DNA of 64,000 bases from Novosphingobium pentaromativorans US6-1 (lineage in GTDB: Bacteria; Pseudomonadota; Alphaproteobacteria; Sphingomonadales; Sphingomonadaceae): positions 2,267,501 through 2,331,500 of the forward strand of contig NZ_CP009291.1 in the NCBI RefSeq assembly GCF_000767465.1. The letters are read 5' to 3'. Each line of letters opens with the position of its first letter. The first letter of the stretch is position 1. Position numbers and translations under genes: made by a program. Under the pieces are notes generated by a model, which was given only the letters and a program-made list of their open reading frames with translations, did no database searches and was not told where the DNA came from. This document shows, in pieces, positions 1 through 9,411 of the stretch.

Positions 1-1
1 G

Positions 2-172
2 GTCAATTACCTCTACGATCTCGACGAGATCGAGGCGAACTACTTCGCCCTGACGGAAGTCGGCACCGTCGCCCATTCGAAAGCGGTGCAGGCCCTGCTG
101 GAAGAGACGGAAACCAAGAAGGGCGGCAAGAAGCGCAGCGGCGCCAAGGGCAAGGATTCCCTCCCTGCCTGA
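2..172 (+). CDS. Probable malonyl-CoA decarboxylase, C-terminal fragment
   Basis: This is the last 56 codons of a gene that enters the window from the left in frame 2 and stops with TGA. The residues MVNYLYDL-like (VNYLYDLDEIEANY), a following G-x-V and S-x-A-V-x-x-L match my memory of the extreme C-terminus of malonyl-CoA decarboxylases, which convert malonyl-CoA to acetyl-CoA and CO2. The protein then ends in a lysine-rich tail (TKKGGKKRSGAKGKD), which is longer and more basic than I expect for the family. No catalytic residue lies in this fragment, so the call rests on a short C-terminal similarity only. It faces apt, which is convergent 26 bp away. Confidence 0.55.
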   Translation, partial: VNYLYDLDEIEANYFALTEVGTVAHSKAVQALLEETETKKGGKKRSGAKGKDSLPA

Positions 173-198
173 CACGGGGGCCTTCGCCGGCGCGCCGG

Positions 199-735
199 TC
201 AGTGCCCGGGAAAGTCGAGCAGCGCCTCCACGGCCACGCCGGCTTCGCGCAGGCGTGAGGCACCGCCAAGCTCGGGCAGATCAACAAGGAAGAGTGCCTC
301 CTCGACGATACCGCCCGCCTGACGGATCAGTTCGAGCGCAGCCATCGCGGTTCCTCCGGTCGCGATGAGATCGTCCATCAAGACAATCCGTGCGCCGTCA
401 GCAATCGCACCCGGATCAACTTCAAGCGTATCGGTTCCGTATTCGAGGGCGTAATCGATCGCGAGCACCGGGACGGGAAGCTTGCCGGGCTTGCGCACCG
501 GAATGAAGCCCACACCGCAGTGCGCCGCGACCGCCGCCCCAAAGATGAAACCGCGCGCCTCGATTCCGGCAATGGCTTGTGCGCCGGCAGCTTCAACGCG
601 CTGCGCCAGCATCGCCACGGCAGCCGCAAAGCCCGGGCCGTCGCTCATGAGGGTCGTGACGTCGCGAAACAGGATACCCGGCTTCGGGAAATCCGGGATC
701 GAGCGCACGAGCGCCTTGAGGTCATCGGGACTCAC
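199..735 (-). CDS. apt: Adenine phosphoribosyltransferase
   Basis: Cytoplasmic purine-salvage enzyme that makes AMP from adenine and PRPP. The 178-residue product has the usual length. It carries the family start (DFPKPGILFRDVTTLM, residues 15-30), the GIEARGFIFG substrate loop (57-66) and the PRPP-binding motif RIVLMDDLIATGGTA (116-130). The start is GTG; a GAAGGAG ribosome-binding site lies about nine bases upstream and no better ATG exists. The gene follows the bc1 operon on the same strand, but a strong hairpin (761-791) separates them, so it may be transcribed alone or by read-through. Confidence 0.96.
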   Translation of the reverse strand: MSPDDLKALVRSIPDFPKPGILFRDVTTLMSDGPGFAAAVAMLAQRVEAAGAQAIAGIEARGFIFGAAVAAHCGVGFIPVRKPGKLPVPVLAIDYALEYGTDTLEVDPGAIADGARIVLMDDLIATGGTAMAALELIRQAGGIVEEALFLVDLPELGGASRLREAGVAVEALLDFPGH

Positions 736-760
736 GGTTTTTCACTCCTTCAAATGCGAA

Positions 761-791
761 GCGCCCCTGCCATCCGGAGATGGAGGGGCGC
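761..791 (-). terminator. Terminator-like hairpin between petC and apt
   Basis: GCGCCCCT and CCATC pair with GATGG and AGGGGCGC around a four-base CGGA loop, with one bulged base. Read on the minus strand, the stem follows the petC stop and is trailed by a mixed TTCGCATTT rather than a clean T run. It could end or attenuate the petABC transcript. Confidence 0.55.
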
Positions 792-819
792 CTGCGTTCC
801 GGTCCGGAAGACCGGGTTA

Positions 820-1656
820 TCAGTGCTTCTTGTCGGCCCAGATGTTCCGGTACGACATGTAGCCCAGGATGGTGGCGAAGAGCAGGAAGCCGAGGATCGG
901 CCAGCCGGTCTGCTTGCGCTTTTCCAGCTTGGGCTCTGCAGCCCAGGTCAGGAACGCCGCGACGTCCTTCGACATCTGGTCGACGGTCGACTTGGTGCCG
1001 TCGCCGTACTCGACCTGGCCATCGGCGGTGAGCGGCGGAGCCATCGCGAGGTTCAGGTTCGGGAAGTACGGGTTGTAGTGCAGGCCCGACGGCGTCTTGG
1101 CATCCGGGAACTCCTTCAGGAGTTCGGCGGGCTGGTCCTGGAAGCCGGTCAGCAGCGAGTACACATAGGCCGGGCCTTCGTGGCGCGCCTTGGTGATCAG
1201 CGAGAGATCCGGCGGAACCGCGTTGTTGTTCGCAGCGCGAGCCGCCACGTCGTTGGCGAACGGCGACGGGAAGTAATCCGTCGGCGCGCCCGGACGCATG
1301 GTGGATTCACCGGTGTTCGGGTCAACGCCCGGAACCGTGAAGCCGGCCGCGATCGCCTTCACTTCAGCTTCGGTGTAACCGAGCGCGGCAAGGTCGCGGA
1401 AAGCGACATGCTTGAGCGCGTGGCAGGCCGAGCAGACTTCCTTGTAGACCTGGAAGCCGCGCTGAAGCTGCTGGTTGTCGAACTTGCCGAAGGGGCCGTC
1501 GAACGAGAAGTGCACTTCCTTGGGCAGGAGGTGGAATTCATGCTCGGCCGTGGGCGGCGACGGATCAGTCGCAGCCGTGATGGCGCCGAGCACGAAGGAC
1601 CAGGCCAGGGCTACCGTGAAGAACAGCCCGACGAGGATCGAGAGAATGCGTGCCAT
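820..1656 (-). CDS. petC: Cytochrome c1 of the bc1 complex
   Basis: Membrane-anchored periplasmic c-type cytochrome that passes electrons from the Rieske centre to soluble or membrane cytochrome c. The 278-residue protein has an N-terminal signal/membrane segment (about 5-28), a haem-attachment CSACH (75-79), an LAMAPPL segment that probably supplies the methionine ligand, and a C-terminal membrane anchor (about 250-270) ending in a basic stop-transfer tail. I place the start at the ATG of MARILS because the longer in-frame version would run into the end of petB and add a non-signal-like extension. It is the last gene of petA-petB-petC, 28 bp after petB. Confidence 0.96.
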   Translation of the reverse strand: MARILSILVGLFFTVALAWSFVLGAITAATDPSPPTAEHEFHLLPKEVHFSFDGPFGKFDNQQLQRGFQVYKEVCSACHALKHVAFRDLAALGYTEAEVKAIAAGFTVPGVDPNTGESTMRPGAPTDYFPSPFANDVAARAANNNAVPPDLSLITKARHEGPAYVYSLLTGFQDQPAELLKEFPDAKTPSGLHYNPYFPNLNLAMAPPLTADGQVEYGDGTKSTVDQMSKDVAAFLTWAAEPKLEKRKQTGWPILGFLLFATILGYMSYRNIWADKKH

Positions 1657-1684
1657 GTCTTTCGTCTTTCGTTCTAGCTGTTGA

Positions 1685-2968
1685 TCACGCCGAGGGAGCG
1701 AGCTTGGCAGCCTCATCCTCGCCGAGAACGGACTCGGTGATGGAATAGGGCAGCGGCAGCGGCTTCTCGATGGCCGAGACGATCGGCAGGATGATCAGGA
1801 AGTGCGCGAAGTAGTACAGCGCGGCGATCTGGCTGAACATGACGTAGGGTTCTTCAGCCGGCGCACCGCCGCAGTAGAACAGGACCGCCATGGCCGGGAT
1901 CAGACCGAACCAGAAGAACTTCTTGTACAGCGGGCGATAGGAGCCCGAACGCACCGGCGACTTGTCGAGCCACGGCAGGAAAAACCAGACCAGGATCGCG
2001 CCGAACATCGCCAGCACGCCCATGAGCTTTGCCGGGATGAAGAAGAAGTCCTGGGTGAACGCGCGCAGGATCGCGTAGAACGGCCAGAAGTACCATTCGG
2101 GAACGATGTGCGCGGGCGTGCTCATCGGGTTGGCCGGAATGTAGTTGTCCGGGTGACCCAGGGCGTTCGGGAAGAAGAACACCATCGCGCAGTACAGGAA
2201 CGCGAAGACGCCGATCGCCCAGCCGTCCTTGGCAACGTAGTAGGGATAGAACGGAACGGTGTCGCTCTCGCTCTTCACTTCGACGCCGGTCGGGTTCGAG
2301 GAACCCGGGATGTGCAGTGCCCAGATGTGCAGGATCACGACGCCCAGGATCACGAACGGCAGCAGGTAGTGCAGCGAGAAGAAGCGGTTCAGCGCGGCAT
2401 TGTCCGGCGCGAAGCCGCCGAGCAGCCACTGCTGCAGCGGTTCACCGACAAGCGGAATTGCGGAGAACAGGCCGGTGATGACCTTGGCGCCCCAGAAGCT
2501 CATCTGGCCCCAGGGAAGCACGTAGCCCATGAAGGCGGTCGCCATCATCAGCAGGAAGATCACGACGCCCAGCAGCCACACCATTTCGCGCGGCGCCTTG
2601 TACGAACCGTAGAAGAATCCGCGGAAGATGTGGATGTAGATGACGACGAAGAATGCCGAGGCGCCGTTGGCGTGCGCATAGCGCATCAGCCAGCCCCAGT
2701 TCACGTCGCGCACCGTCATCTCGATGGTGTCGAATGCCACCGCGGTGTTCGATGCATAGTGCATCGCCATCACGATACCGGTGACGATCTGCAGCACGAG
2801 GCAGAGCCCCGCGAGGAAACCGAAGTTCCAGAAATAGTTGAGGTTGCGCGGAACCTCGTAGCCGCTGCCGACAGCGTTATAGACGAGGCGCGGCAGGGGA
2901 AGCCGGTCGTCCATCCACTTCATGAAGGGATGGGAAGGCTTGTATTCCTTGGCCCAGGGAAAGCTCAT
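1685..2968 (-). CDS. petB: Cytochrome b of the bc1 complex
   Basis: Core integral-membrane subunit that oxidises ubiquinol and holds the two b haems. The 427-residue product has about eight hydrophobic helices. The four haem ligands are visible as paired histidines in helix B (H99, H113) and helix D (H200, H214), and the quinol-site PEWY motif is at 290-293. The gene sits 23 bp downstream of petA and just upstream of petC, the normal order of this operon in alphaproteobacteria. Nothing looks truncated. Confidence 0.98.
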   Translation of the reverse strand: MSFPWAKEYKPSHPFMKWMDDRLPLPRLVYNAVGSGYEVPRNLNYFWNFGFLAGLCLVLQIVTGIVMAMHYASNTAVAFDTIEMTVRDVNWGWLMRYAHANGASAFFVVIYIHIFRGFFYGSYKAPREMVWLLGVVIFLLMMATAFMGYVLPWGQMSFWGAKVITGLFSAIPLVGEPLQQWLLGGFAPDNAALNRFFSLHYLLPFVILGVVILHIWALHIPGSSNPTGVEVKSESDTVPFYPYYVAKDGWAIGVFAFLYCAMVFFFPNALGHPDNYIPANPMSTPAHIVPEWYFWPFYAILRAFTQDFFFIPAKLMGVLAMFGAILVWFFLPWLDKSPVRSGSYRPLYKKFFWFGLIPAMAVLFYCGGAPAEEPYVMFSQIAALYYFAHFLIILPIVSAIEKPLPLPYSITESVLGEDEAAKLAPSA

Positions 2969-2991
2969 GATCGTGATCCTCTCTCTTGGCC

Positions 2992-3525
2992 TTAACCGAT
3001 CTTGACGACGGTATCGGAGGTGAATTCGTACTCCGGAACCTCGAGGTTCTTGGGCGCGGGGCCCTTACGGATGCGGGCGGCGGTGTCATAGGAAGAACCG
3101 TGGCAGGGGCAGAAGTAACCGCCGAACTCGCCGCGGTTCTCACCCTCGCCGGCACCCAGCGGCACACAGCCGAGGTGGGTGCAAACGCCCATGGTGATAA
3201 GCCAGTTTTCCTTGCCTTCCTTGGTACGCTCTTCCAGCGTCTGCGGATCGCGCAGGGTCGAGACGTCGACCGCGTTCGCTTCCTTGATCTCCTTGGGAGT
3301 CAGGTTGCGCACGAAGACCGGCTGCTTGCGGAAAATCGCCTTGATCGCCTGCCCCGGCTGGATCGCGGAGATATCGACTTCGGTCGACGAAGCCGCAAGA
3401 ACGTCGGCCGATGCCGACATCTGGCTGACCAGGGGAATCACTACCCCAACGCCAGCGACACCCGCCGCGCTTACCGCGGCGATATTGATGAAGTCGCGCC
3501 GCCGCACGCCATCTACTTCTGCCAT
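2992..3525 (-). CDS. petA: Rieske iron-sulfur subunit of the bc1 complex
   Basis: Carries the 2Fe-2S centre that takes the first electron from ubiquinol. The 177-residue protein starts with a twin-arginine-type signal anchor (RRRDFIN near residue 8, hydrophobic segment about 15-33). The two cluster-binding loops are CTHLGC (115-120) and CPCHGSS (139-145). I use the ATG of MAEVDG because it places the twin arginines at the N-terminus; a longer in-frame extension upstream is not signal-like. It is first in petABC, preceded by a 265-bp region containing a 20-bp palindrome. Confidence 0.97.
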   Translation of the reverse strand: MAEVDGVRRRDFINIAAVSAAGVAGVGVVIPLVSQMSASADVLAASSTEVDISAIQPGQAIKAIFRKQPVFVRNLTPKEIKEANAVDVSTLRDPQTLEERTKEGKENWLITMGVCTHLGCVPLGAGEGENRGEFGGYFCPCHGSSYDTAARIRKGPAPKNLEVPEYEFTSDTVVKIG

Positions 3526-3586
3526 GTTTGCCCTTGCCTTGCTTTCGACAACCCACTGCCGGGGGACCGACAACGAGCCATCAGCT

Positions 3587-3606
3587 TACCAATGGTACGC
3601 TTGGTA
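3587..3606. promoter_or_regulatory. Palindrome upstream of petABC
   Basis: Perfect inverted repeat TACCAA-N8-TTGGTA, with its near edge 61 bp upstream of the petA start codon. The arm length, spacing and position are those of a repressor or activator operator. I do not recognise the regulator, and I see no clear -35/-10 pair in the 265 bp between petA and pgeF. Confidence 0.4.
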
Positions 3607-3790
3607 TCCCCCTTCGACGGCACGCAGTCCGGACGTGCTCCGGGCCGATACCGACTTGGCGGGCCTGATATACACGAAAGTCCGCCGTGCCAACCGCCTT
3701 TTTGGTCTGGCACAAGGCGCAGGAAACCTTGGCGGTTTTGATGCGCCCAGTCCCGCTGCAAGCTGGCTTGCTGCGGCAAGTGCCGCAGGT

Positions 3791-4588
3791 TCAGCCCAGC
3801 CCGATCAGCGAAAGCTCGCGCCCATAGGCGGGTTCGTTGCGGTGCGTGGCCAGGCGGAAGGAAAAGAATCGGTCCGGTTCGGCATAAGTATCGAGACGCA
3901 GACGCTCCACCGCGGCAAGCCCTGCAGCCTCGAGACGCGCGGCGACATAACCTTCCAGATCGAAATGATGATGCCTTTTCCGGCCCGCCACGAAGAATCG
4001 GACGTTTTCGGAATCGTCCTTGCAGAAGCGGTCGAAGAAGGACTGGTCCACTTCGTAGGACGCCTGGGCGATGCAGGGACCGACAGCAGCAACGATCCGG
4101 CCCGCCTTTGCCCCGAGCGTCTCCATGGCCTCCACGGTGCGGTCGGTGACGCCGCCGATGGCACCTTTCCAGCCGGCATGGGCAGCGCCGACGACGCCCG
4201 CTTCGCGGTCGGCCAGCAGGACCGGCGCGCAGTCGGCCGTGACGATCCCGAGCAGCAGCCCCGGACGATCTGTGACAAGGGCATCGGCATGCGGGCGGGC
4301 GTCATCCATCCACGGATCCCCGCCCACGACGACGCAGTCGGGCGAGTGGACCTGATAGACCGAGACCAGCCGCGCGCCAGGCTTGACCGCGGCGACGGAG
4401 CGCGCGCGATTCTCGGCCACGTCGTCCGGGTCGTCGCCCGAGCCGAGCCCGACGTTCAGCCCTGCAACCGCGCCACGACTCACGCCGCCGCGCCGGCCGA
4501 GGAACCCGTGCGGCAACCCCTCCAGCAGTGCAGCCCGGTTGACTTCGACCGCTGCGGCGCCGGTCATCTCTGGCTCGCTGTCAGCCAA
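3791..4588 (-). CDS. pgeF: YfiH/PgeF-family purine nucleoside phosphorylase (laccase-domain protein)
   Basis: Belongs to the YfiH/FAMIN family, whose members phosphorolyse or deaminate purine nucleosides; older annotation calls them multicopper polyphenol oxidases. The 265-residue product has the family's zinc/catalytic residues: H81 in VYQVHS, C120 in TADCAPV and H137 in AHAGWKG, plus GLNVGLGSGDD (44-52). The start overlaps the pepN stop by 8 bp, so the two are probably translated together; an alternative ATG lies seven codons inside. Some members also edit peptidoglycan precursors, which cannot be judged here. Confidence 0.92.
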   Translation of the reverse strand: MADSEPEMTGAAAVEVNRAALLEGLPHGFLGRRGGVSRGAVAGLNVGLGSGDDPDDVAENRARSVAAVKPGARLVSVYQVHSPDCVVVGGDPWMDDARPHADALVTDRPGLLLGIVTADCAPVLLADREAGVVGAAHAGWKGAIGGVTDRTVEAMETLGAKAGRIVAAVGPCIAQASYEVDQSFFDRFCKDDSENVRFFVAGRKRHHHFDLEGYVAARLEAAGLAAVERLRLDTYAEPDRFFSFRLATHRNEPAYGRELSLIGLG

Positions 4589-7235
4589 GGCTCTTGGTCA
4601 CCTGTTCGCGCACGTCGCGCGACAGATCCGGCAGCGATGCAATCTTCTCGAGCTCTGCCTTCATCAGGTGGGCGCGCTCCACTTCGATTCGCCGCCAGCG
4701 CCCCAGGGCCGGGACGAAGCGCGCCGCAGTCTGCGGGTTGATCGGATCGAGCCGGCGAATCAATTCGCCGATGGTGCGATAGCCTTCCCCGCCGGCATCG
4801 TGGAATGCCTTGGGATTGACCGCCGCAGACATGTAGAGCGCCCGCACCCGGTTGGGATTGGACATCGTGAAATCCGGGTGCAGCGCCAAGTCGCGGATGT
4901 GGTCGAGCACCAGCGGATGGGTGGATCCGGCCTGAAGCGCAAACCACTTGTCGATGACGAGCGCGTTGCCTTCATAGCGCTTGTGGAAGTCGTCCAGCGC
5001 CTGCTTGCGCTCGGGCACGTCAAGTCCGCACAGCACGCTCAGCGCACTCTGGCGATCGGTCATGTTGTCCGCCGCCCAGTACTGCGTATCGGCCCGGCGC
5101 GCCCCTTCGGCCGGATCGGCCGCGGCAATGTAGATCAGCGCCTGCGCCTTGCACTTGCGCGCGCCGCGCGCGCCGGCATCACGGCTGTATGGTATCGCGG
5201 AAACGCGGTCGTGCAGCGCCCGCAGCGAGGCGGAAAGCTCCCGGCCCAGCCATGCCTTGAGATCCTCGCGCGCCTCGTAAAGTGCGCTCGGGTCGGCGAC
5301 CAGCAGCTGCTCGGCCAGGTAGGAGACCGGCGGCAGCATCAGCAGTTCACCGCGCATCAGGTCATCGAGGGCGACATCGTCGAGCACGGCGGCGAAGGCG
5401 CGCTTCACGGCGTTGCGCTCTGCGGCCTTGGCCGATGCGCTCATGGCGTCCGACACGGCCGCGATCAGGTGGCGAACGACAAGGCTCTGCATCGCCTCGT
5501 ATCGTGCAAAGGGATCGTCGTCGCTGGCGGCGAGGAACACCAGGTCCTCGACCGGCCGCTCGACATCGAGGGCGATCGGCGCGGAGAAGCCGCGGTTGAC
5601 TGAAAGCACCGGGGCCTTGGCATATCCCTCGAAGCGGAAAGTGTCGCTGGCCTTGTCGAGGATGATGAGCCGTTCGCCGTCGTGGCTGGCCGTATCGCGG
5701 TCGAACAGGGCGATCCGCAGGGGAATCGGCATGGGCTGCTTCATCGCCTGCCCCGGGGTGGAAGGAACGGCCTGGCTGACCGTGAGGGTCACGGCATCGC
5801 CTTCATGGGCCATGCGAACCTGCACTTGCGGCGTTCCGGCCTGCGAGTACCAGAGGCGGAACTGCTCGAGGTCCAGTCCGGCACCTTCCTCGATCGCCTT
5901 GATGAAATCCTCGCAGGTCGCCGCTTCGCCGTCATGGCGTTCGAAGTAGAGATCGGTGCCTTTGCGGAAGCGCTCCGGCCCCGCCATGGTCCGCATCATG
6001 CGGATGACCTCGGCGCCCTTGTTATAGACCGTCGCGGTATAGAAGTTGGAGATCTCCTGGTAGGAATCGGGCCGGATCGGGTGCGCCAGCGGGCCCGAAT
6101 CCTCGGGGAACTGGGCCGAGCGAAGGACGCGCACGTCCTCGATCCGCTTGACCGGCTCCGACCCCATGTCGGCACTGAACAGCTGGTCGCGCAGCACAGT
6201 GAAGCCTTCCTTGAGCGAAAGCTGGAACCAGTCGCGGCAGGTGATCCGGTTGCCGGACCAGTTGTGGAAGTACTCGTGCCCGATCACGCCTTCGATCGCA
6301 TCGTAATCGGCATCGGTCGCCGTGTCCGGATCGGCCAGGACATAACGGGTGTTGAAGATGTTGAGGCCCTTGTTCTCCATCGCCCCCATGTTGAAGTCGG
6401 AAACGGCGACGACATTGAACAGGTCGAGGTCGTATTCGCGCCCGAAGGTCTGCTCGTCCCACTTCATCGAGGCGATCAGCGAATCGAGCGCGTGCTGGGT
6501 GCGGCTCTCGTCTCCGGGACGCACCCAGATGTTCAACGCGACCTTGCGGCCGCTGCGGGTCGTGTAAGCGGCACTGTTGGCGACGAGATTCCCGGCGACG
6601 AGCGCGAAGAGATAGCTCGGCTTGGGCCAGGGATCGTGCCACTCGGCCCAGTGGGTACCGTTCTCCCCTTCCCCCTGCGCGGTACAGTTGCCGTTCGAGA
6701 GCAGGATCGGGAAAGCCGCCTTGTCGCCGGCCATGCGCACCGAATAGACCGAAAGCACGTCAGGCCGGTCGGGAAAGAACGTGATCCGGCGGAAGCCCTC
6801 TGCCTCGCACTGCGTGCACAACATCCCATGGGAAGCATACAGGCCCATCAGCTGGCTGTTGGCGATCGGCTTGATCAGCGTCTCGATCTCAATCTCGTGG
6901 GCCTGGCCGTGCAGTTCGATCAGCAGGTCCGGGCCGTCTAGCCGCCAGTCGTTGATCGCCTCGCCATCGACCCTCACCGAAAGCGGCGCAATCTGATCGC
7001 CATTCAGGCGCATCAGGTCCGATCCGTTCCCGGCCGGATTGCGCTGCACCGAAAGCTTCGAAGTGACGTGCGTCTCATCGACGCCAAGTGCGAACTCCAG
7101 CGCGATCTGCGGCACCAGCCAGGCGGGCGGCAGGTAGTCTTCGCGGTGGATGACCGGCGGCGCCTGTGGCGGCGGCGCGGCGTCGGCAACCTGCATGTTG
7201 GCTTCGGAGTCGGCGGGAGTGCTGGCGATGTCCAT
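4581..7235 (-). CDS. pepN: Aminopeptidase N (M1 family)
   Basis: Zinc aminopeptidase that removes N-terminal residues from peptides in the cytoplasm. The 884-residue length matches the gammaproteobacterial-type PepN. Visible motifs are the exopeptidase GAMEN (284-288), the zinc-binding HEYFH (320-324) and the third ligand E343, giving the expected HExxH-18-E spacing. The C-terminal half is the helical domain of the family. It overlaps pgeF downstream and diverges from the M48 protease gene across an 80-bp gap. Confidence 0.96.
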   Translation of the reverse strand: MDIASTPADSEANMQVADAAPPPQAPPVIHREDYLPPAWLVPQIALEFALGVDETHVTSKLSVQRNPAGNGSDLMRLNGDQIAPLSVRVDGEAINDWRLDGPDLLIELHGQAHEIEIETLIKPIANSQLMGLYASHGMLCTQCEAEGFRRITFFPDRPDVLSVYSVRMAGDKAAFPILLSNGNCTAQGEGENGTHWAEWHDPWPKPSYLFALVAGNLVANSAAYTTRSGRKVALNIWVRPGDESRTQHALDSLIASMKWDEQTFGREYDLDLFNVVAVSDFNMGAMENKGLNIFNTRYVLADPDTATDADYDAIEGVIGHEYFHNWSGNRITCRDWFQLSLKEGFTVLRDQLFSADMGSEPVKRIEDVRVLRSAQFPEDSGPLAHPIRPDSYQEISNFYTATVYNKGAEVIRMMRTMAGPERFRKGTDLYFERHDGEAATCEDFIKAIEEGAGLDLEQFRLWYSQAGTPQVQVRMAHEGDAVTLTVSQAVPSTPGQAMKQPMPIPLRIALFDRDTASHDGERLIILDKASDTFRFEGYAKAPVLSVNRGFSAPIALDVERPVEDLVFLAASDDDPFARYEAMQSLVVRHLIAAVSDAMSASAKAAERNAVKRAFAAVLDDVALDDLMRGELLMLPPVSYLAEQLLVADPSALYEAREDLKAWLGRELSASLRALHDRVSAIPYSRDAGARGARKCKAQALIYIAAADPAEGARRADTQYWAADNMTDRQSALSVLCGLDVPERKQALDDFHKRYEGNALVIDKWFALQAGSTHPLVLDHIRDLALHPDFTMSNPNRVRALYMSAAVNPKAFHDAGGEGYRTIGELIRRLDPINPQTAARFVPALGRWRRIEVERAHLMKAELEKIASLPDLSRDVREQVTKSLG

Positions 7236-7315
7236 GCCCTAGATTTAGAGGCTTACCTTGCGATTGCCAGCCGTTGCGGTACGAATTTACCCGGAGTCTG
7301 GTGGGATAAGACCGA

Positions 7316-8632
7316 ATGATGCATGGCAAGCGCGCAGTGATAATGCTGGTCGCGGGGTTGGCGATCCTTTCGGGCCCGGCCATGGCGGCAAGCGCGCCGC
7401 AGTCCGGGTTCGACGTCGACCTGGCGACGCGGCTCTGGCTCGACACGCTGCAAGGCCCCGCCCGCGCCCGGTCCGACGCCTATTTCGAAGGCGGTTACTG
7501 GCTACCCCTGTGGGGCACGCTGATCGCAGTGCTGATCGACTGGGCGCTGCTTCACTTGCGCCTGTCCGCCCGGTTCCGGGACTGGGGCAGCCGGATTTCG
7601 CAGCGCCCTTCGGCCATTGCGGCGGTAACCGCGCTGCTCTACCTGCTCGCCGGTTCCGTGCTCACGCTGCCCTGGACGATCTACAGCCAGTTCATCCGCG
7701 AACGCTCCTACGGACTGATGAACCTTTCATTCGGCGGCTGGCTGGGCGAACAGGCGATCTCCCTTGCCTTCAGCCTGGTAGTGGGAACCGCCGTGCTGGT
7801 CGCGCTCTATGCCGCGATACGGCGCTTCCCGCGCCGCTGGTGGGTACTTGGCACCGGCATCGTCGCTGTCTTTGCGTTTGTCGCGCTGCTGCTGGCGCCG
7901 ATCTATCTATCGCCGCTGTTCAACACCTACAGGGAAATGCCGCAGGGCCCGCTGCGCGACCACATCGTCGCCATGGCGAACCGGTTCGATGTCCCGGCAA
8001 AGCACATCTACGTCTTCGACGCGAGCAAGCAGAGCGACCGGATTTCCGCCAATGTTTCCGGCATCGGTCCGACGATCCGCATCAGCCTCAACGACAATCT
8101 CCTCAACCGCTCGACGCCCGAGGAGATCGAGGCGGTGATGGGCCATGAGCTGGGCCACTACGTACTCGGCCATGCCTGGCGCAACATCGCCTTCTTCGTT
8201 GTCCTTGCCGCCCTGTGCCTGTTCGTCGTGGCGCGCATCGCCCCGTGGCTTATCGCCCGGTATGGCCAGAGTTGGGGTGTTCAGGATCTTTCCGATCCGG
8301 CATCGGTTCCGGTGATGATGATCTGCATCTCCATCCTCTCCCTGCTGGCGACACCGCTGACGAACAGCCTGATCCGGATCGACGAAAGCGAGGCGGACGC
8401 CTTCGGCCTCGACGCCGCACGCGAACCCGACGCCTTCGCCTCGGTAGCGATGAAGCTGGCCGACTATCGCAAGATCGAACCGGGCCACGTCGAGGAAATG
8501 CTGTTCTTCGACCATCCCTCCGGAGCGACGCGGGTGCGCATGGCGATGCAGTGGAAGAAGGACCATGTGCCCGATGCCCGGATGGTCCATCCCGCCCCCC
8601 TGCCCCAGCACTTCGGAGAACATCGCAAGTGA
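7316..8632 (+). CDS. M48-family integral-membrane metalloprotease (Ste24-like)
   Basis: Probably an inner-membrane zinc protease of the Ste24/CAAX-protease type, used for membrane-protein quality control or cleavage of membrane-bound peptides. The 438-residue protein has several membrane segments (about 5-25, 66-84, 100-122, 148-170, 178-200, 290-312, 334-350). The catalytic zinc motif HELGH is at 277-281 and a second-ligand region DESEADAFG begins at 356. Two ATG codons stand in tandem at the start. Its stop overlaps the next gene's GTG by four bases. Confidence 0.9.
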   Translation: MMHGKRAVIMLVAGLAILSGPAMAASAPQSGFDVDLATRLWLDTLQGPARARSDAYFEGGYWLPLWGTLIAVLIDWALLHLRLSARFRDWGSRISQRPSAIAAVTALLYLLAGSVLTLPWTIYSQFIRERSYGLMNLSFGGWLGEQAISLAFSLVVGTAVLVALYAAIRRFPRRWWVLGTGIVAVFAFVALLLAPIYLSPLFNTYREMPQGPLRDHIVAMANRFDVPAKHIYVFDASKQSDRISANVSGIGPTIRISLNDNLLNRSTPEEIEAVMGHELGHYVLGHAWRNIAFFVVLAALCLFVVARIAPWLIARYGQSWGVQDLSDPASVPVMMICISILSLLATPLTNSLIRIDESEADAFGLDAAREPDAFASVAMKLADYRKIEPGHVEEMLFFDHPSGATRVRMAMQWKKDHVPDARMVHPAPLPQHFGEHRK

Positions 8633-9411
8633 AGCGCCGCCTGTTCATCTTCGGCCTCGGCTATACCGCCGGTTACATCGCGGACCGGCTCGAAGCAGCA
8701 GGATGGGAAATCGTCTCCACCGGCCGCGACGGTACCCTCTCCTTCGAAGACGAGGGCAACGTGCGCATGGCGCTGGCCGACGCCGATCACGTGCTCTCCT
8801 CGGTCCCGCCGGGCAGCGAGGGGCTCGACCCGGTTCTGGAGCGCTATGGCGATGCCCTCGGCGCAAAGAGGCTGTCCTACCTGTCCTCAACCGGCGTCTA
8901 TGGCGATGCCGAAGGCGCGTGGGTCGATGAAGGCGCGCCGACGGGAACCGGCCGCCGCGTCGCCAGGGCCGAAGCCGACGCCGCCTGGCTCAGGCGCGGC
9001 GCGCGCGTCTATCGCCTGCCCGGGATCTACGGTCCGGGCCGGTCGATCTTCGAACGGCTCGCCGAAGGGCGTGCCCATCGCATCGATCTGCCTGGGCAGG
9101 TATTCAGCCGCGCCCATGTGGAGGATATCGCCGCAGGGGTCATCGCCGGTCTCGATGCGGCCCCGGGGGCCTATAATCTCTCTGATAACGAGCCCTGCAG
9201 CCAGAACCGGCTCGTCGAGGAAGCCTGCGCGCTGCTCGGCATCGCACCGCCGCCGATGCAGTCGCTCGAGGAGGCGAACCTGTCGCCGATGGCACGCTCG
9301 TTCTATGCGGAGAACCGCCGGGTCGCCAACGGCAAGGCCAAGCGCGTGCTCGGCTGGCAGCCCCGCTATCCCAGCTTTCGCGAAGGCCTACGTGCGCTTC
9401 GCCCGCGCTGA
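8629..9411 (+). CDS. YeeZ-like NAD(P)-binding epimerase/dehydratase-family protein
   Basis: Short Rossmann-fold protein (260 residues) with a dinucleotide-binding GLGYTAG near the N-terminus and a YLSSTGVYGD segment typical of the extended SDR/epimerase superfamily. The canonical YxxxK catalytic pair is not obvious, as in the YeeZ group of unknown substrate. I chose the GTG that overlaps the preceding stop (GTGA), because the protein begins directly with the first beta strand (KRRLFIFG). The end overlaps the convergent EamA gene by 24 bp. Confidence 0.8.
   Translation: MKRRLFIFGLGYTAGYIADRLEAAGWEIVSTGRDGTLSFEDEGNVRMALADADHVLSSVPPGSEGLDPVLERYGDALGAKRLSYLSSTGVYGDAEGAWVDEGAPTGTGRRVARAEADAAWLRRGARVYRLPGIYGPGRSIFERLAEGRAHRIDLPGQVFSRAHVEDIAAGVIAGLDAAPGAYNLSDNEPCSQNRLVEEACALLGIAPPPMQSLEEANLSPMARSFYAENRRVANGKAKRVLGWQPRYPSFREGLRALRPR

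Noticed and set aside
187..198. CCGGCGCGCCGG palindrome between the decarboxylase tail and apt
   Set aside because: A 12-base palindrome of only G and C is expected by chance in such GC-rich DNA and no T run follows.
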